This document shows, in pieces, positions 46,615 through 54,357 of a stretch of 64,000 nt of DNA (position 1 is its first letter; the number at the start of each line of letters is the position of its first letter). The DNA lies in contig JAQTNE010000002.1 of NCBI GenBank assembly GCA_028713975.1, positions 58,534-122,533 on the forward strand, written 5' to 3'. Position numbers and translations under genes: made by a program. The DNA comes from Sulfuricella sp. (GTDB lineage Bacteria; Pseudomonadota; Gammaproteobacteria; Burkholderiales; Sulfuricellaceae). The notes beneath the pieces are model-generated. The model did not search any database and was not told the origin of the DNA. It saw nothing but the letters and a program-made list of their open reading frames with translations.

Positions 46615-47264
46615 CCGGCACCGAATTTTCCAGGCTCGTCAAAGAGAACCTGCATTTCATGCGGATAGCGCTGGCCCTGCTGGGGCTGAGCATCCTGACC
46701 GGCGTGGGCCTGTTTCTTGGCAGCAGCGCTTTTGACCGCCACCACCTGGAACGCTACGCCCAGGCAAAACAACAGCTCGACACCGCGCGCCAGAACAACC
46801 TGCTCGCCAACGCCAAACAGGAAGACATCGACCGCTACCTTGCCGCCTACCAGTCCCTGCTCGCCGACAAACAAATCGGCGAAGAAAGGCGGCTGGACTG
46901 GATCGACGCCCTGAGCCGCATCCGCGAGCAGCGCAAACTGTTCCCCGTGGAATACGATATCGCTGCGCGGCGACCCTACACACTCACCGACGTTCCCTCC
47001 GCAAACGCCCTGAAAATCTTTGCCAGCCGGATGAGCATCCGGCTCCCCCTGCTCCACGAAGGCGACCTCTTTACCCTGCTGGATGATCTGCGCGCCCAAA
47101 AAGTCGGCCTGTTTGTCCTGGATCAGTGCGACATCATTCGCAGCGTAGCGGCGAAGGACAGCCCACCTCAACTCGCCCAGAACCTCACTGCGGAATGCGC
47201 CCTGGACTGGCTGACGGTGGAGAACGCCGGTCAGTCGCCAATGCCCGTGCCGCCCGGCAAGTAG
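46611..47264 (+). CDS. PilO/MshJ-like alignment-complex protein
   Basis: This 217-residue protein has a short cytoplasmic start, one membrane helix (FMRIALALLGLSILTGVGLFLG, about 16-37), a coiled-coil segment (YAQAKQQLDTARQNNLLANAK) and a small periplasmic domain, the PilO layout. It overlaps the MshI-like gene by four bases. It should pair with the PilN-like half of that protein in the inner membrane. Confidence 0.65.
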   Translation: MTGTEFSRLVKENLHFMRIALALLGLSILTGVGLFLGSSAFDRHHLERYAQAKQQLDTARQNNLLANAKQEDIDRYLAAYQSLLADKQIGEERRLDWIDALSRIREQRKLFPVEYDIAARRPYTLTDVPSANALKIFASRMSIRLPLLHEGDLFTLLDDLRAQKVGLFVLDQCDIIRSVAAKDSPPQLAQNLTAECALDWLTVENAGQSPMPVPPGK

Positions 47265-47329
47265 ATGAAAAACGGACCATGGCCTACAATCCAGGCACTT
47301 CTCTATGCCACCCGAGGATACGAGCCGAA

Positions 47330-47761
47330 ATGAAATGCGCACAACGCTGGCGAGCACTTATGACGGTCGGCTTGCTCCTCGCAGCGAGCTCACCGCGCGC
47401 CGATGTGGCCGGGCGGTTTTTTTATACCCCACAGGAGCGCGCCGCGCTCGACGCCCAGCGCAACAAAAGCATCGGGCCGGGAACGGGGGGGGAGCCCATC
47501 ACCATAAATGGCCTGGTAACACGGAGCAGCGGCAAAAGCACGGTTTGGATCAACAGCGCCCCGCAAAATGACCATGAAACAACCAGTGGAATCGCCATCA
47601 TCGGCAAACAGCCGGCGGGCGGCAGAGTGACCGTGCAATTGCCCAATTCGGCCAAGCCCACCGGCATGAAAGTAGGCCAAACGCTGGATACGGGAAGCGG
47701 ACAAATTCGGGAAGGGTACGAAGCCGTGCCCAGGCAAGAAAATGGTGGCACAGACCCATGA
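47330..47761 (+). CDS. Small periplasmic pilus accessory protein (MshK/PilP-like position)
   Basis: This 143-residue protein starts MKCAQRWRALMTVGLLLAAS with a likely signal peptide, then RFFYTPQERAALDAQR, a segment often seen at the start of small pilus accessory proteins. A short beta-rich domain with ITINGLVTRSSGKSTVWIN resembles the inner-membrane-to-secretin connector fold. I start at ATG 47330; the longer reading frame upstream overlaps the previous gene. MshK occupies this place in MSHA loci, but the identity is inferred from context. Confidence 0.55.
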   Translation: MKCAQRWRALMTVGLLLAASSPRADVAGRFFYTPQERAALDAQRNKSIGPGTGGEPITINGLVTRSSGKSTVWINSAPQNDHETTSGIAIIGKQPAGGRVTVQLPNSAKPTGMKVGQTLDTGSGQIREGYEAVPRQENGGTDP

Positions 47762-47838
47762 GATTTCCGTCACACGCATACCGGAAAATCAGCCCACATA
47801 CGATTCCACATGGGCTTCCCCTACACTCCCCTGTGGGT

Positions 47839-47917
47839 CGTATAGGACAAGAGCCCAGCCGCAAGCGGCACTCCGATCCGCTATGGGTCATAGAACCGAC
47901 CCATGCGGCGTCGTATG
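47839..47917. repeat. CATACG-ended dispersed element, copy 3
   Basis: The right end GGCGTCGTATG and the central GCAAGCGGCACTCCGATCCG match the copy at 36564-36639. The left end (CGTATAGG) is diverged. An internal CTATGGGTCATAGAACCGAC and CCCATG give a further small hairpin. It lies just upstream of the GTG start I prefer for the pilin-lectin gene, and inside the longer reading frame that begins at 47758. Confidence 0.65.
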
Positions 47918-47937
47918 TAGTGGATCGGAGTCCCCTT

Positions 47938-49998
47938 GTGGGACAAAAAGGGGGAGCGCTGTTTGTCCTGCTGGCAGTGATTGGCATCGCCGTGCTTTTG
48001 CTTGTCGGGGCATTGAAATCAAATCCCCAGATCGCGCGCGACAAGATTACTGCCGATGCCCTGGCGCAGGCCAAGGATGCCTTGATCGGGTATGCCGTGA
48101 CCTATCGGGACAATGGACACCCCAGCCAAGTGTTCGGCTACCTGCCGCTGCCGGACATGGGGCCCGTCAACAACTTGGAAGGGGAGTCTGCCGGCACCGT
48201 AATGGGAAGCTCCGCCGACTATAGCCTTATTGGCAAACTTCCCTGGAAAACATTAGGACTCTCCGCATTGCGGGACAGCAGCGGGGAATGCTTGTGGTAC
48301 GCGGTTTCCGGCCACTACAAAAACAACCCTCAGACAGCGGTTCTCAACTGGGACACGCTCGGCCAATTCGACATCATGGCAGAGGATGGCACCACCGTCA
48401 CGCTGCCCAACACGGTTGCCATCGTCTTTTCACCCGGCCCGGTTCTGCCGGGCCAGGACCGCTCACCCCTGGCAGCCGGTGTAGCCAATTGCGGCGGCAA
48501 TTACGACGTTCGGAATTACCTGGACACCTACACTGCCGCCAACGCAATCAACAGCATTCTCAACTACTTCCCAGGCTCGACAAACAACGCACTGGCAGCC
48601 AATACCAGCAATAAGGCGGTTACCACACAGTCCATTCCAACAAACTACAATGACCGTTTCCTCACTATCAGCGCCGACGACATCTTCCGTCGCATCAAGC
48701 GGCGCGGTGACTTCAAGACCGACATCGACACCATGGTAAACGACCTTGCCGCCTGCCTGAACGCATTGCCAGCGGCTTCCCTGCCGGCCGCCGGCGGAAG
48801 CAAGGGCATAGGCATCGCTCTCGAAACAAGCTGTCCGCCCCCTTCCCCCGGCACGCAAAAAGGCAACGTCTACGCCAACTGGAAGGACAACCTGCTTTAT
48901 GCCAAGCTACCCACGCCAGCCCCCGTCACCATTAACGGCAATCCCAGTCCGGCTCCTTGTGCTGCGGTATTGATCTTCGGCGGCGAACGAACGACCAGGA
49001 CAATCGCCCCGCTTGTCGCTCAAACGCGCACCCCCCCCGAAAAAAACGACGCCACCATGTACCTGGAAGGGGTCAACGCCGCCTCGTTTCCCGGCGGCAC
49101 CGCCTACTCCGGCGCTTCAGCATATGCCACGGCAAATCCCTCGGCGGATGTGCTGGCCTGCATTACCGGGTCGAGCGGCGGCGCTCACGTCACCTTCGCC
49201 AACCCCGGCGACTTCGCCAAATTTGCCACTGCCATCGCCGGTGCCGGCGTTACCGTGGACTCCGCCACCCAGACAATGTCCATCGAAGTTGCCGGCGGTA
49301 GCCGCGGGGGATGCGCATGGTTTCCCGAGGCGATCCAGTTAAACGGAAAAACCCTGCGCGCCTATTACACTTTTACGTTCATAAACCCTGACCCCAGCGG
49401 CGGCGTCGATCTCGGCTACGGCTTTACCTTCTCTCTTCTGGAAGGCGACGCCGGGTTGCCCACCTCGGCAATTTGCGGCAGCCAGAGCGCCATGGGGGTA
49501 GTTCCTGCCAGCATGCTGCCTTTCAGCCTGTTCCTGGAAACCGATGTCTACAATAAAAGCAGCGATAACGATCCGCCCGGGAATCACACTGCCATCATGG
49601 CAAACGGCAGCATCACCCATACCGCAACAAACGGCAATGCCACCACGGCCTGCAGCGGCACCACGCAGGGGTGTTACTGGCCCGGCGCCCTCGACAAGTT
49701 CGAGGAATCCCCCAGCCCATCGACGCACAACCAGCGGATTGAATTGCATAGCGGGTACAGCGACAGTGCCTGTACAACGACAGCAACAGGCGGCGCCTAT
49801 ACGCAAATCAAGGCATGGACAGATTGCGCCTCGTGCAGTGACACCGCCGCTGATTTTTCCTCAGCGCCCACGATAAGCCGCTGCATTTCGCTGGATGCGT
49901 CGATGAACACCGTCTATTTTGGCTTCACAGCCGGATTCAGCTCCGCAAGCGTCGGGCAGGGCGTTTACATCCGGAATCTGGATTTACGCTGGCAGTAG
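47938..49998 (+). CDS. Giant prepilin-like protein with C-terminal L-type lectin-like domain
   Basis: This 686-residue protein begins with a prepilin-type helix: GQKGGALFVLLAVIGIAVLL, with a short leader ending in glycine, although the usual glutamate at mature position 5 is absent. The middle (about 40-460) is unrecognised and has scattered cysteines. From about residue 472 to the end the chain looks like an L-type (legume-like) lectin: GYGFTFSLLEGD, LETDVYNKSSDNDPPGNHTA at 533-552 (the acidic/Asn/His metal-and-sugar loop pattern) and YFGFTAGFSSASVGQG near the end. I start at GTG 47938, seven bases after GGAG; the ATG at 47758 would add 60 residues encoded partly by a dispersed repeat. The likely role is a pilus-tip adhesin. 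Confidence 0.6.
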   Translation: MGQKGGALFVLLAVIGIAVLLLVGALKSNPQIARDKITADALAQAKDALIGYAVTYRDNGHPSQVFGYLPLPDMGPVNNLEGESAGTVMGSSADYSLIGKLPWKTLGLSALRDSSGECLWYAVSGHYKNNPQTAVLNWDTLGQFDIMAEDGTTVTLPNTVAIVFSPGPVLPGQDRSPLAAGVANCGGNYDVRNYLDTYTAANAINSILNYFPGSTNNALAANTSNKAVTTQSIPTNYNDRFLTISADDIFRRIKRRGDFKTDIDTMVNDLAACLNALPAASLPAAGGSKGIGIALETSCPPPSPGTQKGNVYANWKDNLLYAKLPTPAPVTINGNPSPAPCAAVLIFGGERTTRTIAPLVAQTRTPPEKNDATMYLEGVNAASFPGGTAYSGASAYATANPSADVLACITGSSGGAHVTFANPGDFAKFATAIAGAGVTVDSATQTMSIEVAGGSRGGCAWFPEAIQLNGKTLRAYYTFTFINPDPSGGVDLGYGFTFSLLEGDAGLPTSAICGSQSAMGVVPASMLPFSLFLETDVYNKSSDNDPPGNHTAIMANGSITHTATNGNATTACSGTTQGCYWPGALDKFEESPSPSTHNQRIELHSGYSDSACTTTATGGAYTQIKAWTDCASCSDTAADFSSAPTISRCISLDASMNTVYFGFTAGFSSASVGQGVYIRNLDLRWQ

Positions 49999-50027
49999 GC
50001 AGAAACCAACCATTACGGATATCACTC

Positions 50028-50780
50028 ATGAAACAGGCGCAACGACACTCATCCGGTTTCACCCTGGTCGAAATGGCCATTGTACTGGTCATCATCGGAT
50101 TATTGCTTGGCGGGCTGCTGATGCCGCTCTCGGCGCAAATCGAGGGACGCCGCATCAGCGAAACGCAAAAAGCACTGGACGAAATCAATCAGGCGCTGAT
50201 CGGGTTCGCGGTGGCAAATGGGCGCCTACCCTGTCCGGCACCAGCAACTACGGCGACGGGTGCTGCCGGCGCAGGCATCGAACCCGCTCCCATCGTTGCC
50301 GGAGGCTGCGCTAATGCTGCCGGCGTACTGCCATGGGCAACACTGGGCGTCAGTGAAACCGACTCGTGGGGAAGGCGTTATACATACCGCGTTACCGGGG
50401 AATTTACCCGCTCCGTACCGGGGCCAACCGCTCCAACCTGTGCGCCACCGACCGCCCCTCTTTATGCCGCCTTCGCACTTTGCTCGCAAGGCGACATGAC
50501 GATTCTGACTACCTTGGGAGGCAGCACGGTTTCTACCAGCGTCCCCGCCGTGGTAATTTCGCACGGTAAGAACGGTAATGGCGCTTACACCAGCCAGGGA
50601 GCGCAACTAGCCACTGGCGCAGATGCAGACGAACTGGATAACCAACTTACGGCAGGCGGAACGAGTATGGCCAATACTACTATCAGCAAAACGCCGACTG
50701 CCACATTCGATGATCTGACTTCCTGGGTTTCTCCCAACATCCTGTTCAACCGCATGGTCACAGCCCAAAAGTTGCCCTAA
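50028..50780 (+). CDS. Prepilin-type N-methylation domain protein (minor pilin-like)
   Basis: This 250-residue protein has a classic type IV prepilin start: basic leader KQAQRHSSG, cleavage before FTLVEMAIVLVIIGLL with glutamate at mature position 5, and a long hydrophobic helix. The globular part has NGRLPCPAPATT, WGRRYTYRVTGEFT and paired cysteines. It is far longer than a typical major pilin, so it is probably a minor or tip pilin. It follows the lectin-type gene by 29 bases; SETQKALDEINQALIGFAVANGRLP resembles the DALAQAKDALIGYAVTYRDN stretch of that protein, suggesting related folds. Confidence 0.85.
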   Translation: MKQAQRHSSGFTLVEMAIVLVIIGLLLGGLLMPLSAQIEGRRISETQKALDEINQALIGFAVANGRLPCPAPATTATGAAGAGIEPAPIVAGGCANAAGVLPWATLGVSETDSWGRRYTYRVTGEFTRSVPGPTAPTCAPPTAPLYAAFALCSQGDMTILTTLGGSTVSTSVPAVVISHGKNGNGAYTSQGAQLATGADADELDNQLTAGGTSMANTTISKTPTATFDDLTSWVSPNILFNRMVTAQKLP

Positions 50781-50791
50781 CCGCACTTGCC

Positions 50792-50998
50792 ATGAGCAAA
50801 CCCCGCCCGGCAAGCCGCATCCCCTACCGGGAAATCATCGGCCTTGCCGGCGTTGCGCTGATCCTGGCGGGCTATGCTTGCCTTACCATCGACCCCGGCA
50901 CAGAACCCGCCATGGCGATCAAGAGGGCATTTGCCGGAATGGGGATGATTGTTGCCGGGAGCATTTTGAGCCTGGGCGTATTCCTCTTTGCCAAATAG
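50792..50998 (+). CDS. Small two-helix membrane protein
   Basis: This 68-residue protein has two membrane segments (IIGLAGVALILAGYACLTI and GMGMIVAGSILSLGVFLFA) joined by a loop that contains TIDPGTEPAMAIKRAF. I do not recognise a family. It lies 11 bases after the prepilin gene on the same strand and may be the last gene of the pilus operon. Confidence 0.5.
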   Translation: MSKPRPASRIPYREIIGLAGVALILAGYACLTIDPGTEPAMAIKRAFAGMGMIVAGSILSLGVFLFAK

Positions 50999-51029
50999 CG
51001 ATTACCAGTGCGGGCGAACGCATTGCGTC

Positions 51030-51058
51030 TTGACTAATCCCCGTTTTAAGGCTCTAAT
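51030..51058 (+). promoter_or_regulatory. Strong sigma-70-like promoter upstream of tRNA-Phe
   Basis: TTGACT (51030-51035) and TCTAAT (51053-51058) each match the sigma-70 consensus at five of six positions and are separated by exactly 17 bases. Transcription would start near 51065 and read through a nested hairpin into tRNA-Phe and possibly hemA. Confidence 0.65.
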
Positions 51059-51072
51059 AGCGAGCTTCGATT

Positions 51073-51118
51073 TTGGCCGGTTTGATCTTTGCGTCACTCG
51101 CAAAATAAAACCGGCCAA
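51073..51118 (+). other. Nested hairpin in the tRNA-Phe leader
   Basis: TTGGCCGGTTT and AAACCGGCCAA form an outer 11-bp perfect stem; TTTGCG and CGCAAA form an inner 6-bp stem around TCACT. It lies between the promoter and the tRNA and lacks a long T-run after it. It could be a processing signal or a weak terminator of the pilus operon. Confidence 0.6.
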
Positions 51119-51129
51119 TTAAATTACAT

Positions 51130-51205
51130 GGCCCGGTAGCTCAGTCGGTAGAGCAGAGGATTGAAAATCCTTGTGTCGGTGGTTCGATTCCGCCCCGGGC
51201 CACCA
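51130..51205 (+). tRNA. tRNA-Phe (anticodon GAA)
   Basis: The 76-base gene starts GGCCCGG and ends CCGGGCC-A-CCA, with D-loop AGCTCAGTCGGTAGAGCA, anticodon loop TTGAAAA giving GAA, and T-arm GGTTCGATTCC. The CCA is encoded. It lies 97 bases upstream of hemA. Confidence 0.95.
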
Positions 51206-51302
51206 AATTTCCAAAAACGGAGTGTCTCCCATTTTCGACGCGCCGCATTCGCTAGCAGTCCATTCCTTGCCAAGCCCATGGCGAAAAGTGCACAATTGAT
51301 CC

Positions 51303-52553
51303 ATGCAGTTATTCACTCTCGGCATCAACCATCAAACCGCGCCGCTGTCAGTACGCGAGCAGGTCGCCTTCCACGCTGAAAGCCTGGAGCAGGCACTGCG
51401 GGATCTGGTTGGGCATCACACGGCAAAGGAAGCAGCGATCCTTTCCACCTGCAACCGCACCGAAATCTACTGCAACACCGAGAACCCCCTGGAAACGGTG
51501 GAATGGCTGGCGGATTACCATCACATCAAGAAGCAGGTAATCGAGCCGCATCTTTATACCCTGCCGCAGGACGAGGCGGTCAAGCATGCCTTCCGCGTCG
51601 CCAGCGGGCTGGATTCGATGGTGCTGGGCGAAACACAAATTCTCGGCCAGATGAAACAAGCGGTGGTCACCGCCGAGCATGCCGGAACCCTGGGCACCTT
51701 GCTGCACAAGCTTTTCCAGCGCACCTTCTCGGTCGCCAAGGAAGTGCGCACCCAGACCGAGATCGGCGCCAACAGTGTTTCGATGGCCGCCGCTTCGGTG
51801 CGTCTGGCGGAGCGCATTTTTCCCTCGATCAAAGACCAGAACGTGCTGTTCATCGGCGCGGGCGAAATGATCGAGTTATGCGCCAACCATTTCGCGGCGC
51901 AGCACCCGAAACACATCACCGTCGCCAACCGCACCGTGGAGCGCGCCCAAGCGCTGGCCTCGCGCCTGGGCGGCAGCGCCATTGCCCTGAACGAGCTGCC
52001 GGATTACCTCGCCGCCCAAGACATCATCATCACTTCCACCGCCAGCCCGCTGCCGATTTTGGGCAAGGGACTGGTCGAGCGCGTCATCAAGCAGCGCAAA
52101 CACCGGCCGATGTTCATGGTGGATCTCGCCGTGCCGCGCGACATTGAGGCCGAGGTGGGCGAACTGGATGACGTGTTCCTCTACACCGTGGACGATCTCG
52201 CCCAAGTTATCGAGGCCGGCATCGGCAATCGCCAGCAGGCCGCCGAAGAAGCAGAAGCGATCATCGAAGTCCAGGTCAATGATTTCATGCACTGGATTGA
52301 AACGCGCAGCGTCGTGCCCACCATTCGCGGCCTGCGCGACCACACCGAACGGCTGCGCCGCCACGAGCTGGAACGCGCCGAGCGCCTGCTCGCCAAGGGA
52401 GAGAGCCCGCGTGAAGTGATGGAGCAGATGAGCCGCGCGCTGGCCAATAAATTCCTGCACAGCCCGAGCCACGCCCTTAGCCATGCCAGCGGCGAAGACC
52501 GCGCCCAGCTCGAGGCGCTGCTGCGCCGCCTGTATAACATCCACACCGAATGA
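51303..52553 (+). CDS. hemA: Glutamyl-tRNA reductase HemA
   Basis: HemA reduces glutamyl-tRNA(Glu) with NADPH to glutamate-1-semialdehyde, the first step of the C5 route to haem. This 416-residue protein has [16 protein letters not shown] at the start, the catalytic cysteine in [23 protein letters not shown] and [15 protein letters not shown] (NADPH site), and a C-terminal dimerisation helix. Its stop overlaps prfA (ATGA). Haem supply links it functionally to the haem proteins encoded farther right, but that is only inference. Confidence 0.96.
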   Translation: MQLFTLGINHQTAPLSVREQVAFHAESLEQALRDLVGHHTAKEAAILSTCNRTEIYCNTENPLETVEWLADYHHIKKQVIEPHLYTLPQDEAVKHAFRVASGLDSMVLGETQILGQMKQAVVTAEHAGTLGTLLHKLFQRTFSVAKEVRTQTEIGANSVSMAAASVRLAERIFPSIKDQNVLFIGAGEMIELCANHFAAQHPKHITVANRTVERAQALASRLGGSAIALNELPDYLAAQDIIITSTASPLPILGKGLVERVIKQRKHRPMFMVDLAVPRDIEAEVGELDDVFLYTVDDLAQVIEAGIGNRQQAAEEAEAIIEVQVNDFMHWIETRSVVPTIRGLRDHTERLRRHELERAERLLAKGESPREVMEQMSRALANKFLHSPSHALSHASGEDRAQLEALLRRLYNIHTE

Positions 52554-53632
52554 AGCCATCGATCCAAGCCAAACTCGACCAGCTCGCCGAGCGCCTGGTC
52601 GAGCTGACCCAGTTGCTGTCCAGCACCGGGGTCACCTCGGACATGGAAAACTACCGCAAGCTGACGCGCGAGCACGCCGAGATCACGCCGGTGGTCGAAC
52701 TCTATCAACGCTTCCAGCAGGCCGAGCAAGACCTGAAAACCGCGCAGGAAATGCTGTCCGACCCGGAGATGAAAGAGTTCGCCGAGGAAGAGGCGCAAGA
52801 CGCCAAGGATCGGCTGGCCCAGATCGAGGTCGACCTGCAAAAGCTGCTGTTGCCCAAGGACGCCAACGACGAGCGCAACATTTTCCTCGAGATCCGCGCC
52901 GGCACCGGCGGCGACGAATCAGCACTATTCTCCGGCGACCTGTTCCGCATGTACACGCGCTATGCCGAACGCCAGCGCTGGCAAGTCGAGATTTTGTCGG
53001 AAAGCCTGGGCGAGATGGGCGGCTACAAGGAAGTCATCGCCAAGATCATCGGCCAGGGCGTCTATTCCAAGCTCAAGTTCGAATCCGGCGGCCATCGCGT
53101 GCAGCGCGTGCCGGAAACCGAAACCCAGGGCCGCATCCATACCTCCGCCTGCACTGTTGCCATTCTGCCAGAAGCGGACGAGGTCGCCGATGTGACGCTG
53201 AACCCGGCCGACCTGCGCATCGACACCTACCGTGCATCGGGCGCCGGCGGCCAGCACATCAACAAGACCGACTCGGCGGTGCGCATTACTCACCTGCCGA
53301 CCGGCATCGTGGTGGAATGCCAGGACGACCGTTCGCAGCACAAGAACAAGGCGCAGGCCATGTCGGTGCTGGCAGCGCGCATCATGGACGCACAAGTGCG
53401 CGCGCAGCAATCCAGGGAAGCCGCCACGCGCAAATCCCTGATCGGCAGCGGCGACCGCTCCGAGCGCATCCGTACCTACAATTTCCCGCAAGGCCGCATC
53501 ACCGACCACCGCATCAACCTCACCCTGTACAAGATCGAGCAAATCATGGACGGCGACCTCGACGAACTGCTCGGCGCACTGATGTCGGAACACCAGGCCG
53601 AGCTGCTGGCGTCCCTGGGCGGGGAAGATTGA
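52550..53632 (+). CDS. prfA: Peptide chain release factor 1
   Basis: RF1 reads UAA and UAG stop codons and triggers peptide release. This 360-residue protein has the codon-reading tripeptide PET in RVPETETQG and the universal GGQ in [15 protein letters not shown], the glutamine methylated by Prm[21 protein letters not shown] follows. In many betaproteobacteria prmC comes next; here a nucleotidyltransferase/HEPN-like pair intervenes. Confidence 0.97.
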   Translation: MKPSIQAKLDQLAERLVELTQLLSSTGVTSDMENYRKLTREHAEITPVVELYQRFQQAEQDLKTAQEMLSDPEMKEFAEEEAQDAKDRLAQIEVDLQKLLLPKDANDERNIFLEIRAGTGGDESALFSGDLFRMYTRYAERQRWQVEILSESLGEMGGYKEVIAKIIGQGVYSKLKFESGGHRVQRVPETETQGRIHTSACTVAILPEADEVADVTLNPADLRIDTYRASGAGGQHINKTDSAVRITHLPTGIVVECQDDRSQHKNKAQAMSVLAARIMDAQVRAQQSREAATRKSLIGSGDRSERIRTYNFPQGRITDHRINLTLYKIEQIMDGDLDELLGALMSEHQAELLASLGGED

Positions 53633-53667
53633 AACAGGCGAGCCGTAAAGATTTGCTTTAAGGCGTG

Positions 53668-53688
53668 CTGAGGAACGATGCCTCAGCC
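53668..53688. other. Hairpin downstream of prfA
   Basis: GCTGAGG and CCTCAGC form a 7-bp stem around AACGATG. It is followed by CAGCTTGAAAATA without a clear T-run, so it may attenuate read-through from prfA into the inserted gene pair. Confidence 0.45.
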
Positions 53689-53699
53689 AGCTTGAAAAT

Positions 53700-53732
53700 A
53701 CCCTAAATGGGGTTTATCATACCCAATATGGG
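53700..53732. promoter_or_regulatory. Tandem operator-like repeats before the nucleotidyltransferase gene
   Basis: ACCCTAAATGGG (53700-53711) and ACCCAATATGGG (53721-53732) are two copies of a CCC-N5-GGG palindrome. They are spaced 21 bases apart, two helical turns, so two dimers could bind the same face of the DNA. They overlap both possible start codons (53707 and 53728), which fits autorepression by the winged-helix part of the encoded protein. Confidence 0.55.
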
Positions 53733-54357
53733 AACACATAATCCACCCGCAAAAACCCAGCCACACCAAGCCGCAGGACTCGCCGACGCGCTCTTCACGA
53801 AGGTGCAGCAGCGCGTGCTGGGCGTACTGTTCGGCAATTCAGGCCGCAGTTTTTACGCCAACGAGATGATCGCGCTCGCCGGTTCCGGTACCGGTGCGGT
53901 ACAGCGCGAGTTGGCGCGCCTGGCCGCCGCCGGGCTGGTGACCGTCTCGCGCGTGGGCAACCAGAAGCACTATCAGGCCAACCCGGCGGCACCGGTGTTC
54001 GAGGAGTTGCGCAGCTTGGTGCTTAAGACCTCCGGCCTTGCCGATGTGCTGCGTGTCGCGCTGGCGCCACTGGCGGCGCAAATCGGCGCCGCGTTCGTCT
54101 ATGGCTCGGTGGCGAAGGGGCAGGACACGGCAGCGAGCGATATTGACCTGATGGTAGTGAGCGACAGTCTGACCTATGCCGATATTTTTGCTGTTATAGA
54201 AGAGGCCACAGTCCGACTCGGCCGCCCGGTAAACCCAACGGTTTATTCCCGGCAAGAACTCGCCAGGCGAATTGAACAGGACAATGCCTTTGTTAAGCGG
54301 GTTCTGGCGCAACCGAAGCTGTGGCTGATCGGAGAGGAAAATGACCTCTCCGCTTGA
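53707..54357 (+). CDS. Winged-helix plus nucleotidyltransferase protein (MNT-like)
   Basis: This protein of up to 216 residues has an N-terminal winged-helix DNA-binding region (FTKVQQRVLGVLFGNSGRSF to GLVTVSRVGNQKHYQ, about 29-92) and a C-terminal minimal nucleotidyltransferase with the G-S and D-x-D motifs in YGSVAKGQDTAASDIDLMVV (about 136-155). MNT proteins neutralise HEPN partners by adding AMP to them. ATG 53728 (MGTHNPP) may be the true start, because 53707 sits inside the operator-like repeat. It overlaps the next gene by 17 bases. Confidence 0.8.
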   Translation: MGFIIPNMGTHNPPAKTQPHQAAGLADALFTKVQQRVLGVLFGNSGRSFYANEMIALAGSGTGAVQRELARLAAAGLVTVSRVGNQKHYQANPAAPVFEELRSLVLKTSGLADVLRVALAPLAAQIGAAFVYGSVAKGQDTAASDIDLMVVSDSLTYADIFAVIEEATVRLGRPVNPTVYSRQELARRIEQDNAFVKRVLAQPKLWLIGEENDLSA

